Notes: generated from the sequence alone by a model not told the origin. A stretch of DNA of 36,392 bases from Sulfitobacter sp. (GCA_024636445.1 JAGXHE010000156.1:1-36392); one strand, 5' to 3'. Shown: positions 9,464-17,604, numbered from the stretch's first letter. Made by a program: numbers and translations.

Positions 9464-9630
9464 GCCGTCACCTTGCGCAATACGCCGAAGATGCTGTCGT
9501 TTGCATGCAGGTTGCACCGGTCGAGCTGACCGCAGCGCCCGCCGGAAGGTGCGGGTGCGAAGGCCTGCTGTGTCGCGTGGTCTTCGCTGTCACACAGGGG
9601 GCAGGGGCGATATGTTGCCGCTTTCTCCAT
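9460..9630 (-). CDS. Predicted 56-aa cysteine-rich small protein (possible zinc-binding)
   Basis: The start was set at ATG 9630 because it lies 5 bp after the stop of the upstream 49-aa ORF, and the stop overlaps the next start (ATGA, 9460-9463). A GTG at 9735 would extend it to 91 aa, but the added part uses less typical codons. The sequence has Cys10-x2-Cys13 (RPCPLCDSEDH) and Cys33-x5-Cys39-x2-His42 (GGRCGQLDRCNLH), a spacing that could hold one metal ion. The C-terminal half reads as a short helix and a basic end. Its family is unknown. Third-codon-position GC looks coding-like. Confidence 0.5.
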   Translation of the reverse strand: MEKAATYRPCPLCDSEDHATQQAFAPAPSGGRCGQLDRCNLHANDSIFGVLRKVTA

Positions 9631-9635
9631 TGTAT

Positions 9636-9785
9636 CTAGACAGATTTCCCATGTGCCGGGTCCGATGTGGTGGCCCGTGGCAGACCTTTGGCATCCGACT
9701 TCATTGAAAAAGACGGTTTTGAAAGTGCTTTGCACCTTACCACCAGCATATCGCTGACCAAAGTTTCTGCAGGGCGGGCCACCAT
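9636..9785 (-). CDS. Possible 49-aa small basic protein directly after sucC
   Basis: ATG at 9785 is 6 bp after the sucC stop, with AAGGG about 10 nt before it inside the sucC end. The frame runs to TAG at 9638-9636, 5 bp before the next ORF. The product starts MVARPAETLVSDMLVVRC and ends in a Lys/Ser-rich basic tail with one cysteine. Codon third positions are less GC-rich than in the neighbours, so it may be non-coding. The close spacing is the main support. Confidence 0.3.
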   Translation of the reverse strand: MVARPAETLVSDMLVVRCKALSKPSFSMKSDAKGLPRATTSDPAHGKSV

Positions 9786-9791
9786 GTTGTC

Positions 9792-10985
9792 TTAACCCTT
9801 GACCGCTTTCACGATCTTCTGTGCGCCGTCCTTGAGATCATCGGCGGCGATCACATCAAGGCCGGAATTGCGGATGATTTCCTTGCCTTTCTCGACATTG
9901 GTTCCTTCCAGACGCACGACCAGCGGCACTTTGAGACCAACCTCTTTCACTGCGGCGATCACGCCCTCGGCGATGACATCGCAGCGCATGATGCCACCAA
10001 AGATGTTCACGAGGATGCCTTTGACCTGCGGGTCCGAGGTGATGATCTTGAACGCCTCGGTCACTTTTTCCTTGGTCGCACCGCCGCCCACGTCGAGGAA
10101 GTTGGCAGGCTCGGCACCGTAGAGTTTGATGATGTCCATCGTGGCCATCGCCAGACCCGCACCGTTGACCATGCAGCCGATTTCGCCGTCGAGCGCGATA
10201 TAGTTCAGGTCGTATTTCGACGCGGCAAGCTCCTTGGAGTCTTCCTCGGTTTCGTCGCGCAATTCGCTGATGTCGCCGTGGCGGTACATCGCGTTGCCGT
10301 CAAAGCTGACCTTGGCATCCAGCACCTTGAGGTCGCCGCTGTCGGTAACGATCAGCGGGTTGATCTCCAGCATCTCCATGTCTTTTTCAATGAAGGCTTT
10401 GTACAGCAGTGCCATCAGGCCGACGCACTGTTTGACCTGCTTGCCTTCGAGATCGAGGGTGAAAGCGATGCGGCGGCCGTGGAACGCCTGATAGCCTGTG
10501 GCCGGATCGACCGAGAAGCTCAGGATTTTTTCCGGTGTCGAGGCGGCGACCTCTTCGATGTCCATGCCGCCCTCGGTCGAGCAGACAAAGCTGACGCGGC
10601 TGGTTTGGCGGTCGACCAGCAGGGCCAGGTACAGTTCGGTTTCGATGCCCGAGCCGTCTTCGATGTAGACGCGGTTGACCTGTTTGCCTGCGGGGCCGGT
10701 CTGGTGCGTGACCAGAGTGCGGCCCAGCATCTTCTTGGTTTCCTCGGCGGCCTCTTCGACCGATTTGGTCAGGCGCACGCCGCCTTTTTCACCGGCGTCG
10801 GCTTCTTTGAAGTGACCCTTGCCGCGTCCACCTGCGTGGATCTGCGCTTTGACCACCCACAGTGGGCCGTCCATTTCGGCGGCTGCGTTTTTGGCGTCTT
10901 CGGCTTTCAGCACAATGCGCCCGTCTGAAACGGGGGCACCGTAAGAGCGAAGCAAGGCCTTGGCCTGATATTCGTGGATGTTCAT
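9792..10985 (-). CDS. sucC: Succinyl-CoA synthetase (ADP- or GDP-forming) beta subunit
   Basis: ATP-grasp subunit that binds nucleotide and exchanges the phosphate with SucD. It has 397 aa, the usual length. It begins [16 protein letters not shown], the family's typical start. The ATP-grasp region holds [14 protein letters not shown] (about 45-58), the Mg/nucleotide residues in LEINPLIV and DAKVSFD, and the C-terminal ligase domain shows [11 protein letters not shown] and [10 protein letters not shown]. It is the first gene of the sucC-to-lpd run, with a twin-palindrome operator 110-147 bp upstream. AGGA is 10 nt before ATG. An 18-codon reading frame overlaps the start by ATGA. Confidence 0.97.
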   Translation of the reverse strand: MNIHEYQAKALLRSYGAPVSDGRIVLKAEDAKNAAAEMDGPLWVVKAQIHAGGRGKGHFKEADAGEKGGVRLTKSVEEAAEETKKMLGRTLVTHQTGPAGKQVNRVYIEDGSGIETELYLALLVDRQTSRVSFVCSTEGGMDIEEVAASTPEKILSFSVDPATGYQAFHGRRIAFTLDLEGKQVKQCVGLMALLYKAFIEKDMEMLEINPLIVTDSGDLKVLDAKVSFDGNAMYRHGDISELRDETEEDSKELAASKYDLNYIALDGEIGCMVNGAGLAMATMDIIKLYGAEPANFLDVGGGATKEKVTEAFKIITSDPQVKGILVNIFGGIMRCDVIAEGVIAAVKEVGLKVPLVVRLEGTNVEKGKEIIRNSGLDVIAADDLKDGAQKIVKAVKG

Positions 10986-11094
10986 GACAAAGCGGTCCTG
11001 ATTAGCTGCGGTTTATTTGGCTCTATACGACCATGCATGAAGACAGCGTAAACTGCAAAATTGCTGCAAGCGGGGTTTTGCGCATTAATTCGCG

Positions 11095-11132
11095 TATTTG
11101 TGATCACACGATTTTTCCTGTGATCACAAATA
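11095..11132. promoter_or_regulatory. Twin-palindrome operator upstream of sucC
   Basis: Two perfect copies of the 10-bp palindrome TGTGATCACA lie at 11099-11108 and 11119-11128, centres 20 bp apart. The outer flanks are also symmetric: TATT on the left and AATA on the right, so the whole 38 bp is one inverted repeat. It lies 110-147 bp before the sucC start. The same arrangement occurs upstream of sdhC (16655-16689). Two sites two helical turns apart suggest cooperative binding of two dimers of a transcription factor on one face of the DNA. The regulator's identity is not shown by the sequence. Confidence 0.8.
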
Positions 11133-11278
11133 TGTTGGAGAAAGCAATTATGAGTGTTTGTAGGGCGCACAACTGGATTCCCTCGCCAGATTCCCTCGGA
11201 GGCGCGCTTGCGGGGCGCTTTGTTGGTTTGCGGGCGAAGGCGGCGTTGTGCCACTTCGCTGCCGACGAAAGCCCAATG

Positions 11279-11311
11279 AAAAAGCCGGACACGTCTGAGG
11301 TGCCCGGCTTT
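11279..11311 (-). terminator. Rho-independent terminator of mdh
   Basis: AAAGCCGG (11281-11288) pairs with CCGGCTTT (11304-11311), with partial inner pairing. On the minus strand it is followed by TTTTTCATT. It lies 23 bp after the mdh stop and separates mdh from sucC transcription. Confidence 0.85.
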
Positions 11312-11333
11312 GATCGTGGTGACAAGTTTTGGT

Positions 11334-12421
<1,088 letters not shown>

Positions 12422-12456
12422 GTTTTGTGCAATGCAAAGGTTTCCAAGGAGTTAAC

Positions 12457-13212
12457 GTGCTGGAACTGGACTTGGCTTTCTTCGCTGTCGCTGGCCCCGC
12501 AGTGCTGTTCGCGGGCGTTTCCAAGGGCGGTTTCGGCTCGGGTGCGGCCTTTGCGGGGGCGTCGATTCTAGCATTGGTGGTCGAACCGGGGCTGGCGCTG
12601 GGGGTGATGTTGCCGATGCTGATGCTGATCGACGCGGCAGCGCTGCGGCCCTATTGGCGCAAATGGCGCTGGCCCGAGACGCGGCTGCTGATCCTTGGGG
12701 CGCTGCCCGGTGTGGTGCTGGGGGCGACGCTGTACCAAGTGGCGAATGCCGACGTGTTGCGCGTGATGATCGGCGCGATTTCACTGGGTTTTGTCGGCTG
12801 GCAGGTAGGCAGGGCGCAGGGCTGGATCAGGGCCGCTTCAAGCCCGTTGGGGCAGGGCGCGGGGGCCGTCGCCGGTCTGGTTGCGGGATTTACCAGCTTT
12901 GTCAGCCACGCGGGCGGACCCCCTGCGGCGGTCTATCTGTTGTCGCGCGGTTTGACCAAGACCGAGTATCAGGCCTGCACGGTGCTGCTGTTCTGGGTGA
13001 TCAATGTCGCCAAGTTCATCCCCTACGCGTTTCTGGGGATGTTCACGGTTGAAACCGGGCTGGCCAATCTGGCGCTGGCACCCTTTGCGCTGGCAGGCGC
13101 GTGGCTGGGGGTAAAGGCGCACAGGCTGGTTCCGGAACGTGCGTTCTTTGCGCTGACTTACCTCTTGCTGGTTGTGACCGGCACCAAGTTGATCTGGGAC
13201 GGTTTGACTTGA
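12457..13212 (+). CDS. TauE/SafE-family membrane permease (sulfite exporter type)
   Basis: The protein has 251 aa from GTG at 12457, chosen because AAGGAG lies 5 nt before it; an upstream GTG at 12427 has no such site. Seven to eight hydrophobic segments cover most of it. GVSKGGFGSGAAFAG near the N terminus and FTSFVSHAGGPPAAVYLL in the middle are the two half-repeats typical of TauE/SafE (formerly DUF81) permeases, which export sulfite, sulfoacetate or related anions. The substrate cannot be told. It is divergent from mdh and followed, on the opposite strand, by a secreted-protein gene with a shared hairpin between. Confidence 0.85.
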   Translation: MLELDLAFFAVAGPAVLFAGVSKGGFGSGAAFAGASILALVVEPGLALGVMLPMLMLIDAAALRPYWRKWRWPETRLLILGALPGVVLGATLYQVANADVLRVMIGAISLGFVGWQVGRAQGWIRAASSPLGQGAGAVAGLVAGFTSFVSHAGGPPAAVYLLSRGLTKTEYQACTVLLFWVINVAKFIPYAFLGMFTVETGLANLALAPFALAGAWLGVKAHRLVPERAFFALTYLLLVVTGTKLIWDGLT

Positions 13213-13235
13213 CCCCGCGAAACCTGAACCTGTGA

Positions 13236-13262
13236 AAAAGGCGGCCACGAGGGCCGCCATTT
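13236..13262 (-). terminator. Terminator for the 111-aa secreted-protein gene (and possibly the convergent permease)
   Basis: GGCGGCC (13240-13246) and GGCCGCC (13252-13258) form a perfect 7-bp stem with a 5-nt loop. On the minus strand it is followed by TTTTTC. On plus only a short ATTT follows, so it works best for the minus-strand gene. Confidence 0.75.
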
Positions 13263-13280
13263 AAAGTGTATCGCGCGGGC

Positions 13281-13616
13281 TCAGGCGTCGTTGCCCGGCT
13301 TCGGTAATGCCTCGGCCAGTTCTTCGAAGGCCTGACCCGAGGCCACAAGGCAGGTCACGCCCGCCGGATTTGTCACGGTGATGGTCCAGGTGCCTGTCTC
13401 GGACGAAGCGAAAACCTCGATTACCTGATTGCCCGTCCCCAGCCCCATTGACTGGCGGGTTTCGCCATAGCTCGCGGCCAGACGGTCGACCACAAGGTCG
13501 CGCGGGCCGCAGTTTCGGGCGCTGGTTTGGGCCGCCACATGCCCCGCTGCGGTGAGATAGATCACGGCCGCCACCGTCAGCGCGGCAAGATGCAGAAAAT
13601 TTCTTTTGCTTGTCAT
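13281..13616 (-). CDS. Small secreted protein of unknown function
   Basis: The protein has 111 aa with a signal peptide (MTSKRNFLHLAALTVAAVIY followed by LTAAGHVAAQ, likely cleavage after Ala-x-Ala). The mature part starts with a Cys (ARNCGPRD) and has a second Cys in GVTCLVASGQAFEE, so one disulphide is likely. Between them is VIEVFASSETGTWTITVTNPAG, which reads as beta strands. Such small two-cysteine periplasmic proteins are common in Rhodobacteraceae, but I know no function. It is monocistronic: a terminator follows and the next gene upstream (mcl2) is divergent. Confidence 0.75.
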   Translation of the reverse strand: MTSKRNFLHLAALTVAAVIYLTAAGHVAAQTSARNCGPRDLVVDRLAASYGETRQSMGLGTGNQVIEVFASSETGTWTITVTNPAGVTCLVASGQAFEELAEALPKPGNDA

Positions 13617-13958
13617 GTTGTTCAGCCTTTGGTCAAAAAGGCGTCACCCGCAGTCATCTGGCCTGTTCTGGTTGCCCGGCGATGACCGGGCGGCCCCGGT
13701 TCATGTTTCATGTGTCGTCTCGAAATTCCTTCCGCAGAGGTTTGGCCCGCAAAGGTTCGGCGGCCTTGCCGTAACGGTCCTTTCGGCAATGTCGGACCAG
13801 ATGAGCTTGCATCCAGAAGGGTAAATTAGGGTTAACGACACGTACGCAGCTGTGGAAAATTTGAGACTTGCTGCATTGCGGCGCGTTTCCTCTTGAACCT
13901 TTCGCAAAATAATGCCCCCTTGCGCGCAACAATATTACCCGACCCGAAAGGCAGGCTT
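13617..13958. other. 342-bp divergent intergenic region between the secreted-protein gene and mcl2
   Basis: No convincing gene. It holds a perfect GC hairpin without T-tract (GCCCGG at 13674 with CCGGGC at 13686), a 15-bp direct repeat at 13732-13760, and an AT-rich stretch before mcl2 where its promoter should lie. I could not place -35/-10 boxes with confidence. Confidence 0.5.
13732..13760. repeat. 15-bp tandem direct repeat upstream of mcl2
   Basis: CCGCAGAGGTTTGG (13732-13745) is followed by CCGCAAAGGTTCGG (13747-13760): 12 of 14 positions match, in direct orientation at 15-bp spacing, about 200 bp before mcl2. It could be a direct-repeat binding site or a local duplication. Confidence 0.45.
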
Positions 13959-14816
13959 ATGGCTCTCGACCGTCCGTTGCGCTCCGTTCTCTATATCCCA
14001 GCGTCCAAACCCCGTGCGCTGGACAAGGCCCGCGGGTTGCCCGTAGACGCGATCATTTTCGACCTCGAAGACGCCGTCACCACCGAAGAAAAAGTCAGCG
14101 CGCGCGGCATTCTGGCCGATGCGCTGGCCCAGGGCGGTTATGGCGCACGGATGAAGATTATCCGCATCAACGCGTTTGATACCGACTGGGGCGAAGATGA
14201 TGCGCGCGCCGCAGCCGAGATGGGCGCCGATGCGATCTTGCTGCCCAAGGTGTCCAGCCCCGCCGATCTGGACGCGCTGGCCGCGATCACCGGCGATGCG
14301 CCGCTGTGGGCGATGATGGAGACATCTGCGGGCATGTTGAACGCCGCAGCCATCTCCGCGCACCCCAAGTTGCAGGGGCTGGTGATGGGCACCAACGATC
14401 TGGCCAAGGAACTGAACACCCGCGCCCGCGCCGACCGGCTGCCGCTGCAGGCCGGTCTGGGCCTGTGCCTGCTGGCCGCCAAGGCGCACGGGCTGGCCAT
14501 CGTCGACGGCGTCTATAATGCGTTCAAGGACGACGAAGGGCTGGCTGTGGAATGCGAACAGGGCCGTGACATGGGCTTCGACGGCAAGACTCTGATCCAC
14601 CCTGCGCAGGTCACTGTGACCAACATTGCCTTTTCGCCCTCGGAAACCGAGATCGACACCGCCCGCCGTCAGATTGCTGCCTTTGACGAAGTCGAAGCAA
14701 CGGGGCAGGGTGTTGCTGTGGTGGACGGCAAGATCGTCGAAAATCTGCACGTGGATACCGCACGCAAACTGATCGCGCAGGCCGAGGCCATTGCCGCGAT
14801 GGCAAAGGATAAATGA
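13959..14816 (+). CDS. mcl2: (3S)-malyl-CoA thioesterase of the ethylmalonyl-CoA pathway (CitE-like HpcH/HpaI family)
   Basis: It hydrolyses (3S)-malyl-CoA to malate, the last step of the ethylmalonyl-CoA pathway in Rhodobacter. It has 285 aa from ATG 13959 (preceded by AAAGGCAGG), close to the roughly 288 aa of Mcl2. The TIM-barrel family motifs are RSVLYIPASKPRALDKA, FDLEDAV (metal ligand region), ILLPKV, MMETSAGMLNA with the metal-binding Glu, GTNDLAKEL with the metal-binding Asp, and MGFDGKTLIHPAQ. The C-terminal VVDGKIVENLH is as I remember Mcl2 rather than the aldolase Mcl1. It heads the run mcl2-NnrU-DUF1737-mch and shares its strand with sdh downstream. Confidence 0.88.
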   Translation: MALDRPLRSVLYIPASKPRALDKARGLPVDAIIFDLEDAVTTEEKVSARGILADALAQGGYGARMKIIRINAFDTDWGEDDARAAAEMGADAILLPKVSSPADLDALAAITGDAPLWAMMETSAGMLNAAAISAHPKLQGLVMGTNDLAKELNTRARADRLPLQAGLGLCLLAAKAHGLAIVDGVYNAFKDDEGLAVECEQGRDMGFDGKTLIHPAQVTVTNIAFSPSETEIDTARRQIAAFDEVEATGQGVAVVDGKIVENLHVDTARKLIAQAEAIAAMAKDK

Positions 14817-14817
14817 T

Positions 14818-15363
14818 ATGGCGCTTCTGATCTTGGGAGTTCTGCTGTGGGCTGCCGCCCACTTTTTCAAACGTGCCATGCCTGCGCCGCGCGCAGCGAT
14901 GGGCAATGCCGGGCGGGGTGCGGTCGCTGTCGCGGTGGTCGTCTCGATCGTTCTGATGACCATCGGGTATCGGGCCGCCGAGGGCGCGTTCTTCTGGGGG
15001 CGTCATCCCGCCACAACTGGCATCAACAACCTGCTGATGGTTGCTGCGTTTTATTTCGTCACTCCCGGCCCGAAAAAGGGCGCGATCTTTTACAAGATGC
15101 GCCATCCAATGCTGACGGGTTTCTCGCTTTGGGCCGCAGCGCACCTGCTGGTCAACGGCGATGTGCCGTCCTTCATCCTGTTCGGCGGATTGCTGGTCTG
15201 GGCGCTGGCCGAGATGGTCGTGATCAACCGGACCGTGCCGAACTGGACACCTCCGGCGAAGGGCAGCATCGCCAAGGATGCAATGTTCGTCGTGGCGTCG
15301 CTGGTGCTGTTGGCGGTGGTCGGCGCGATCCACGCATGGCTGGGCTATAACCCGTTCGGATAG
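14818..15363 (+). CDS. NnrU-family membrane protein
   Basis: The protein has 181 aa from ATG 14818, 1 bp after the mcl2 stop, with AAAGGA about 9 nt before it. Five or six hydrophobic segments are visible (1-18, 30-50, 64-78, 98-115, 120-140, 158-178). The segment ITTGINN-FVTPGPKK-FYKMRHPMLTGFSLWA with RHP is the NnrU/isoprenylcysteine methyltransferase-like signature (helix-loop with conserved Arg-His-Pro). NnrU was named from nitrite/nitric oxide gene clusters, but many copies stand elsewhere, as here, and their role is unknown. The tight spacing implies cotranscription with mcl2 and mch. Confidence 0.82.
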   Translation: MALLILGVLLWAAAHFFKRAMPAPRAAMGNAGRGAVAVAVVVSIVLMTIGYRAAEGAFFWGRHPATTGINNLLMVAAFYFVTPGPKKGAIFYKMRHPMLTGFSLWAAAHLLVNGDVPSFILFGGLLVWALAEMVVINRTVPNWTPPAKGSIAKDAMFVVASLVLLAVVGAIHAWLGYNPFG

Positions 15364-15373
15364 GGGCAACACA

Positions 15374-15577
15374 ATGAAACTATATCGCTTTCTGTCCGAA
15401 GAGGACACGTCGGCATTCTGTCACAAGGTGACGGATGCGTTGAACAAGGGCTGGGATCTGCACGGCAGCCCGACCCAGACATGGGATCACGCTGCAGGTG
15501 TCATGCGCTGCGGTCAGGCCGTCGTGAAAGAGGCCCCCGGCACCTACACGCCCGATACAAAGCTGGGGGCGCAGTAA
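15374..15577 (+). CDS. DUF1737-domain small protein
   Basis: The protein has 67 aa from ATG 15374. It starts MKLYRFLSEEDTSAFCHKV and continues with ALNKGWDLHGSPTQTWD and CGQAVVKEAPG, which is the DUF1737 pattern (a short alpha/beta protein with conserved GW-x-L-x-G-S-P-T). Its function is unknown. It sits 10 bp after the NnrU gene, and its TAA overlaps the mch ATG by one base (TAATG), a sign of translational coupling with mesaconyl-CoA hydratase. Confidence 0.82.
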   Translation: MKLYRFLSEEDTSAFCHKVTDALNKGWDLHGSPTQTWDHAAGVMRCGQAVVKEAPGTYTPDTKLGAQ

Positions 15578-16605
15578 TGAAGACCAATCCGGGCCGCTTC
15601 TTCGAAGACTATACTTTGGGTCAGGTGATCGACCACGCGGTGCCGCGCACCGTCAAGATGGGCGAACGCGCGCTCTATCACATGCTCTATCCAGCGCGTC
15701 ATGCGCTGTATTCGTCGGATCAGTTCGCGCAGGCCAGTGGTCTACCCTATTCACCGCTGGATGATATGATCGCCTTTCACATCGTCTTTGGCAAAACTGT
15801 GCCGGACGTGTCGTTGAACGCGGTTGCCAACCTTGGCTACGCCGAAGGGCGCTGGAAGCTGCCGGTCTGGCCCGGCGATACCCTGCGCGCGCGCTCCGAG
15901 GTGATCGGGCTCAAGCAGAACTCGAACGGCAAGACCGGCGTGGTCTATGTGCGCACCACGGGGCTGAACCAGCACGACGCGGAAGTGCTGGAGTATGTGC
16001 GCTGGGTCATGGTGCGCAAGGCCGACGTGGAAGCGCCTGCGCCCGAAACCGTTGTACCGGAGTTGTCGAAGGTGGTGGACCCCAGCACGCTGGTCATCCC
16101 CGCGGGGCTGGATTTTACCAGTTACGATTTCACGCTGGCAGGCGAGCCGCACCGGTGGGGCGATTACGAGGTCGGCGAACAGATTGACCACGTCGATGGT
16201 GTGACGGTGGAAGAGGCCGAACACATGATGGCCACGCGGCTTTGGCAGAATACGGCCAAGGTACATTTTGACACATCCGCACGGCCCGATGGCAGCCGTC
16301 TGATCTATGGTGGTCATGTGATTTCAATGGCGCGGGCGCTTTCGTTCAATGGGCTGGCCAATGCGCAGATGGTCGTGGGACTGAACGGCGGGGCACATGC
16401 CAATCCTTGCCTGTCGGGCGACACGATTCGCGCGTGGTCCGAAGTGCTGGACAAGGCCGAGACAAGTGCCCCTGGCGTCGGTGCGCTGCGGCTGCGGCTT
16501 GTGGCGACCAAGGGCGGTGATCCGTTCAAACTGCGCGGTGAAGACGGCAAGTATCTGCCTGACGTTCTGCTGGATCTGGACTACTGGGCGCTGGTTCCGC
16601 TTTAA
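15577..16605 (+). CDS. mch: Mesaconyl-CoA hydratase (beta-methylmalyl-CoA dehydratase) of the ethylmalonyl-CoA pathway
   Basis: It hydrates mesaconyl-CoA to beta-methylmalyl-CoA. It has 342 aa, matching the 343 aa I recall for Rhodobacter Mch. The sequence has two MaoC-like hotdog parts: the N-terminal one with RFFEDYTLGQVIDHAV and SPLDDMIAFHIVFGKTVPD, and the C-terminal one with GDYEVGEQIDHVDGVTVEEAEH, GGHVISMARALSFNGL and NGGAHANPCLSGDTI. The ATG overlaps the DUF1737 stop (TAATG). With mcl2 three genes upstream it forms the lower half of the pathway. It is followed by 208 bp containing the operator upstream of sdhC. Confidence 0.9.
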   Translation: MKTNPGRFFEDYTLGQVIDHAVPRTVKMGERALYHMLYPARHALYSSDQFAQASGLPYSPLDDMIAFHIVFGKTVPDVSLNAVANLGYAEGRWKLPVWPGDTLRARSEVIGLKQNSNGKTGVVYVRTTGLNQHDAEVLEYVRWVMVRKADVEAPAPETVVPELSKVVDPSTLVIPAGLDFTSYDFTLAGEPHRWGDYEVGEQIDHVDGVTVEEAEHMMATRLWQNTAKVHFDTSARPDGSRLIYGGHVISMARALSFNGLANAQMVVGLNGGAHANPCLSGDTIRAWSEVLDKAETSAPGVGALRLRLVATKGGDPFKLRGEDGKYLPDVLLDLDYWALVPL

Positions 16606-16654
16606 AGACGTGACGGAGTTCGGGTTAATCCCTATCAAAACAGTCATGTTTAGG

Positions 16655-16689
16655 TTTGTGATCACAGTGCAATATGCTGTGATCACAAA
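16655..16689. promoter_or_regulatory. Twin-palindrome operator upstream of sdhC
   Basis: Two perfect TGTGATCACA palindromes lie at 16657-16666 and 16678-16687, centres 21 bp apart, flanked by TT on the left and AA on the right so that the whole 35 bp is an inverted repeat. It lies 125-159 bp before the sdhC start. It matches the site upstream of sucC (11095-11132) in half-site, flanks and spacing to within 1 bp. These four copies are the only exact ones I found in the window. Confidence 0.8.
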
Positions 16690-16813
16690 GGTGCAAATTC
16701 GTCCCCATGCGCCAAAAAACCACGCCTGTTAGTGGTAACAATGCTGCGCATCTACGTGACAGTACCGCAAAACGGTTTAGTAAGTGTACAAGCACCAAGC
16801 CAAAGGAGTCGTC

Positions 16814-17197
16814 ATGGCCGACGTGAACCGGGGCAACCGCCCGCTCTCACCACATTTGTCCATCTACCGCCCGCAGCTGACGTCGATGTCGTCGATCCTC
16901 ACACGGATCACAGGCAACGCGCTGCTGGTCACCGCCTTTCTGATCACATGGTGGTTCATCGCCGCCGCGACCTCGCCCGAAGCCTTCGCAACCGCCGACG
17001 GCTTCCTGACAAGCTGGTTCGGTGATCTGGTGATGACACTGTCGCTGTGGGGTCTGTGGTATCACACGCTGGCCGGTGTGCGGCACCTGATCTGGGACAG
17101 TGGCATCGGGCTTGAGATCGAAACCGCCGAAAAACTCGGTTGGGCCGTCATCGGTGGATCGGTCGTGCTGACCATCCTCACCGTCATCATCATTTAA
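16814..17197 (+). CDS. sdhC: Succinate dehydrogenase cytochrome b556 subunit
   Basis: Membrane anchor of complex II that holds haem b and part of the quinone site. It has 127 aa from ATG 16814 with AAAGGAG just upstream. RPLSPHLSIYRPQ is the family start. Ser27 and Arg31 in SSILTRITG match the quinone-site residues; the His at position 30 of the E. coli protein is Thr here. YHTLAGVRHLIWD contains His84, the expected haem ligand, and His91. Three membrane helices (about 34-51, 70-90, 109-127). First gene of sdhC-sdhD-sdhA-FkbM-lipoprotein-sdhB. Confidence 0.95.
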   Translation: MADVNRGNRPLSPHLSIYRPQLTSMSSILTRITGNALLVTAFLITWWFIAAATSPEAFATADGFLTSWFGDLVMTLSLWGLWYHTLAGVRHLIWDSGIGLEIETAEKLGWAVIGGSVVLTILTVIII

Positions 17198-17208
17198 GGG
17201 AGCCACCG

Positions 17209-17580
17209 ATGCGTTATCTTACAGACCGCAAGCGCGCCGTGGGCATGGGGTCGGCCAAATCCGGCACTGCCCACTTCTGGGCGATGAAGGTCAGCTCCTT
17301 CGGGTTGCTGATCCTGATCCCGCTGTTCGTCTTCACCTTTGGCCCGATGCTGGGCAAGCCGCACCTCGAGGTGCTGGCCTATTTCAGCCAGCCTTTCCCG
17401 GCCATCGTCGCAGCGCTGACTTTTGCCGTGACGATGAAGCACTTCAAGGACGGTGTTCAGGTGCTGATCGAAGACTATGTTCATGGTGCAGCCGAAAAGA
17501 TCTCGATCGTGGTGATGATCTGCGTGAGCTACGCCATCGCCGCGACAGGCATTTTCGCCATCGCCAGTATCGCACTTTAA
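17209..17580 (+). CDS. sdhD: Succinate dehydrogenase hydrophobic membrane anchor subunit
   Basis: It has 123 aa from ATG 17209, 11 bp after sdhC, with AAGGGAG before it. Three helices (about 26-46, 63-78, 98-120) follow a basic N terminus. The helix-2/loop motif MKHFKDGVQVLIEDYVHG holds the conserved Asp89-Tyr90 pair that lies near the quinone and a His78 for haem contact. It anchors SdhAB to the membrane with SdhC. Its small size and place between sdhC and sdhA support the call. Confidence 0.93.
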   Translation: MRYLTDRKRAVGMGSAKSGTAHFWAMKVSSFGLLILIPLFVFTFGPMLGKPHLEVLAYFSQPFPAIVAALTFAVTMKHFKDGVQVLIEDYVHGAAEKISIVVMICVSYAIAATGIFAIASIAL

Positions 17581-17604
17581 TCGCCGGTCAGAGGAGACAT
17601 TTCA

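Larger units (their letters stand above)
10986..11333. other. 348-bp intergenic region between mdh and sucC
   Basis: This stretch holds no convincing gene. It contains the mdh terminator (11281-11311) and the twin-palindrome operator (11095-11132). It must also hold the sucC promoter, but no sigma-70 -35/-10 pair stood out enough to place. Confidence 0.6.

Noticed and set aside
10982-11038. 18-codon frame whose stop overlaps the sucC start (ATGA)
   Set aside because: It could be a leader peptide, but it has no ribosome binding site and is part of a frame without other support.
11095-11132. CRP/FNR binding sites at the TGTGATCACA palindromes
   Set aside because: CRP needs TGTGA and TCACA separated by 6 bp and FNR needs TTGAT-N4-ATCAA. 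Here the half-sites abut, so a different protein is more likely.
13674-13691. Perfect hairpin GCCCGG-N6-CCGGGC as a terminator
   Set aside because: No T-tract on either strand; a chance palindrome in GC-rich DNA is more likely.
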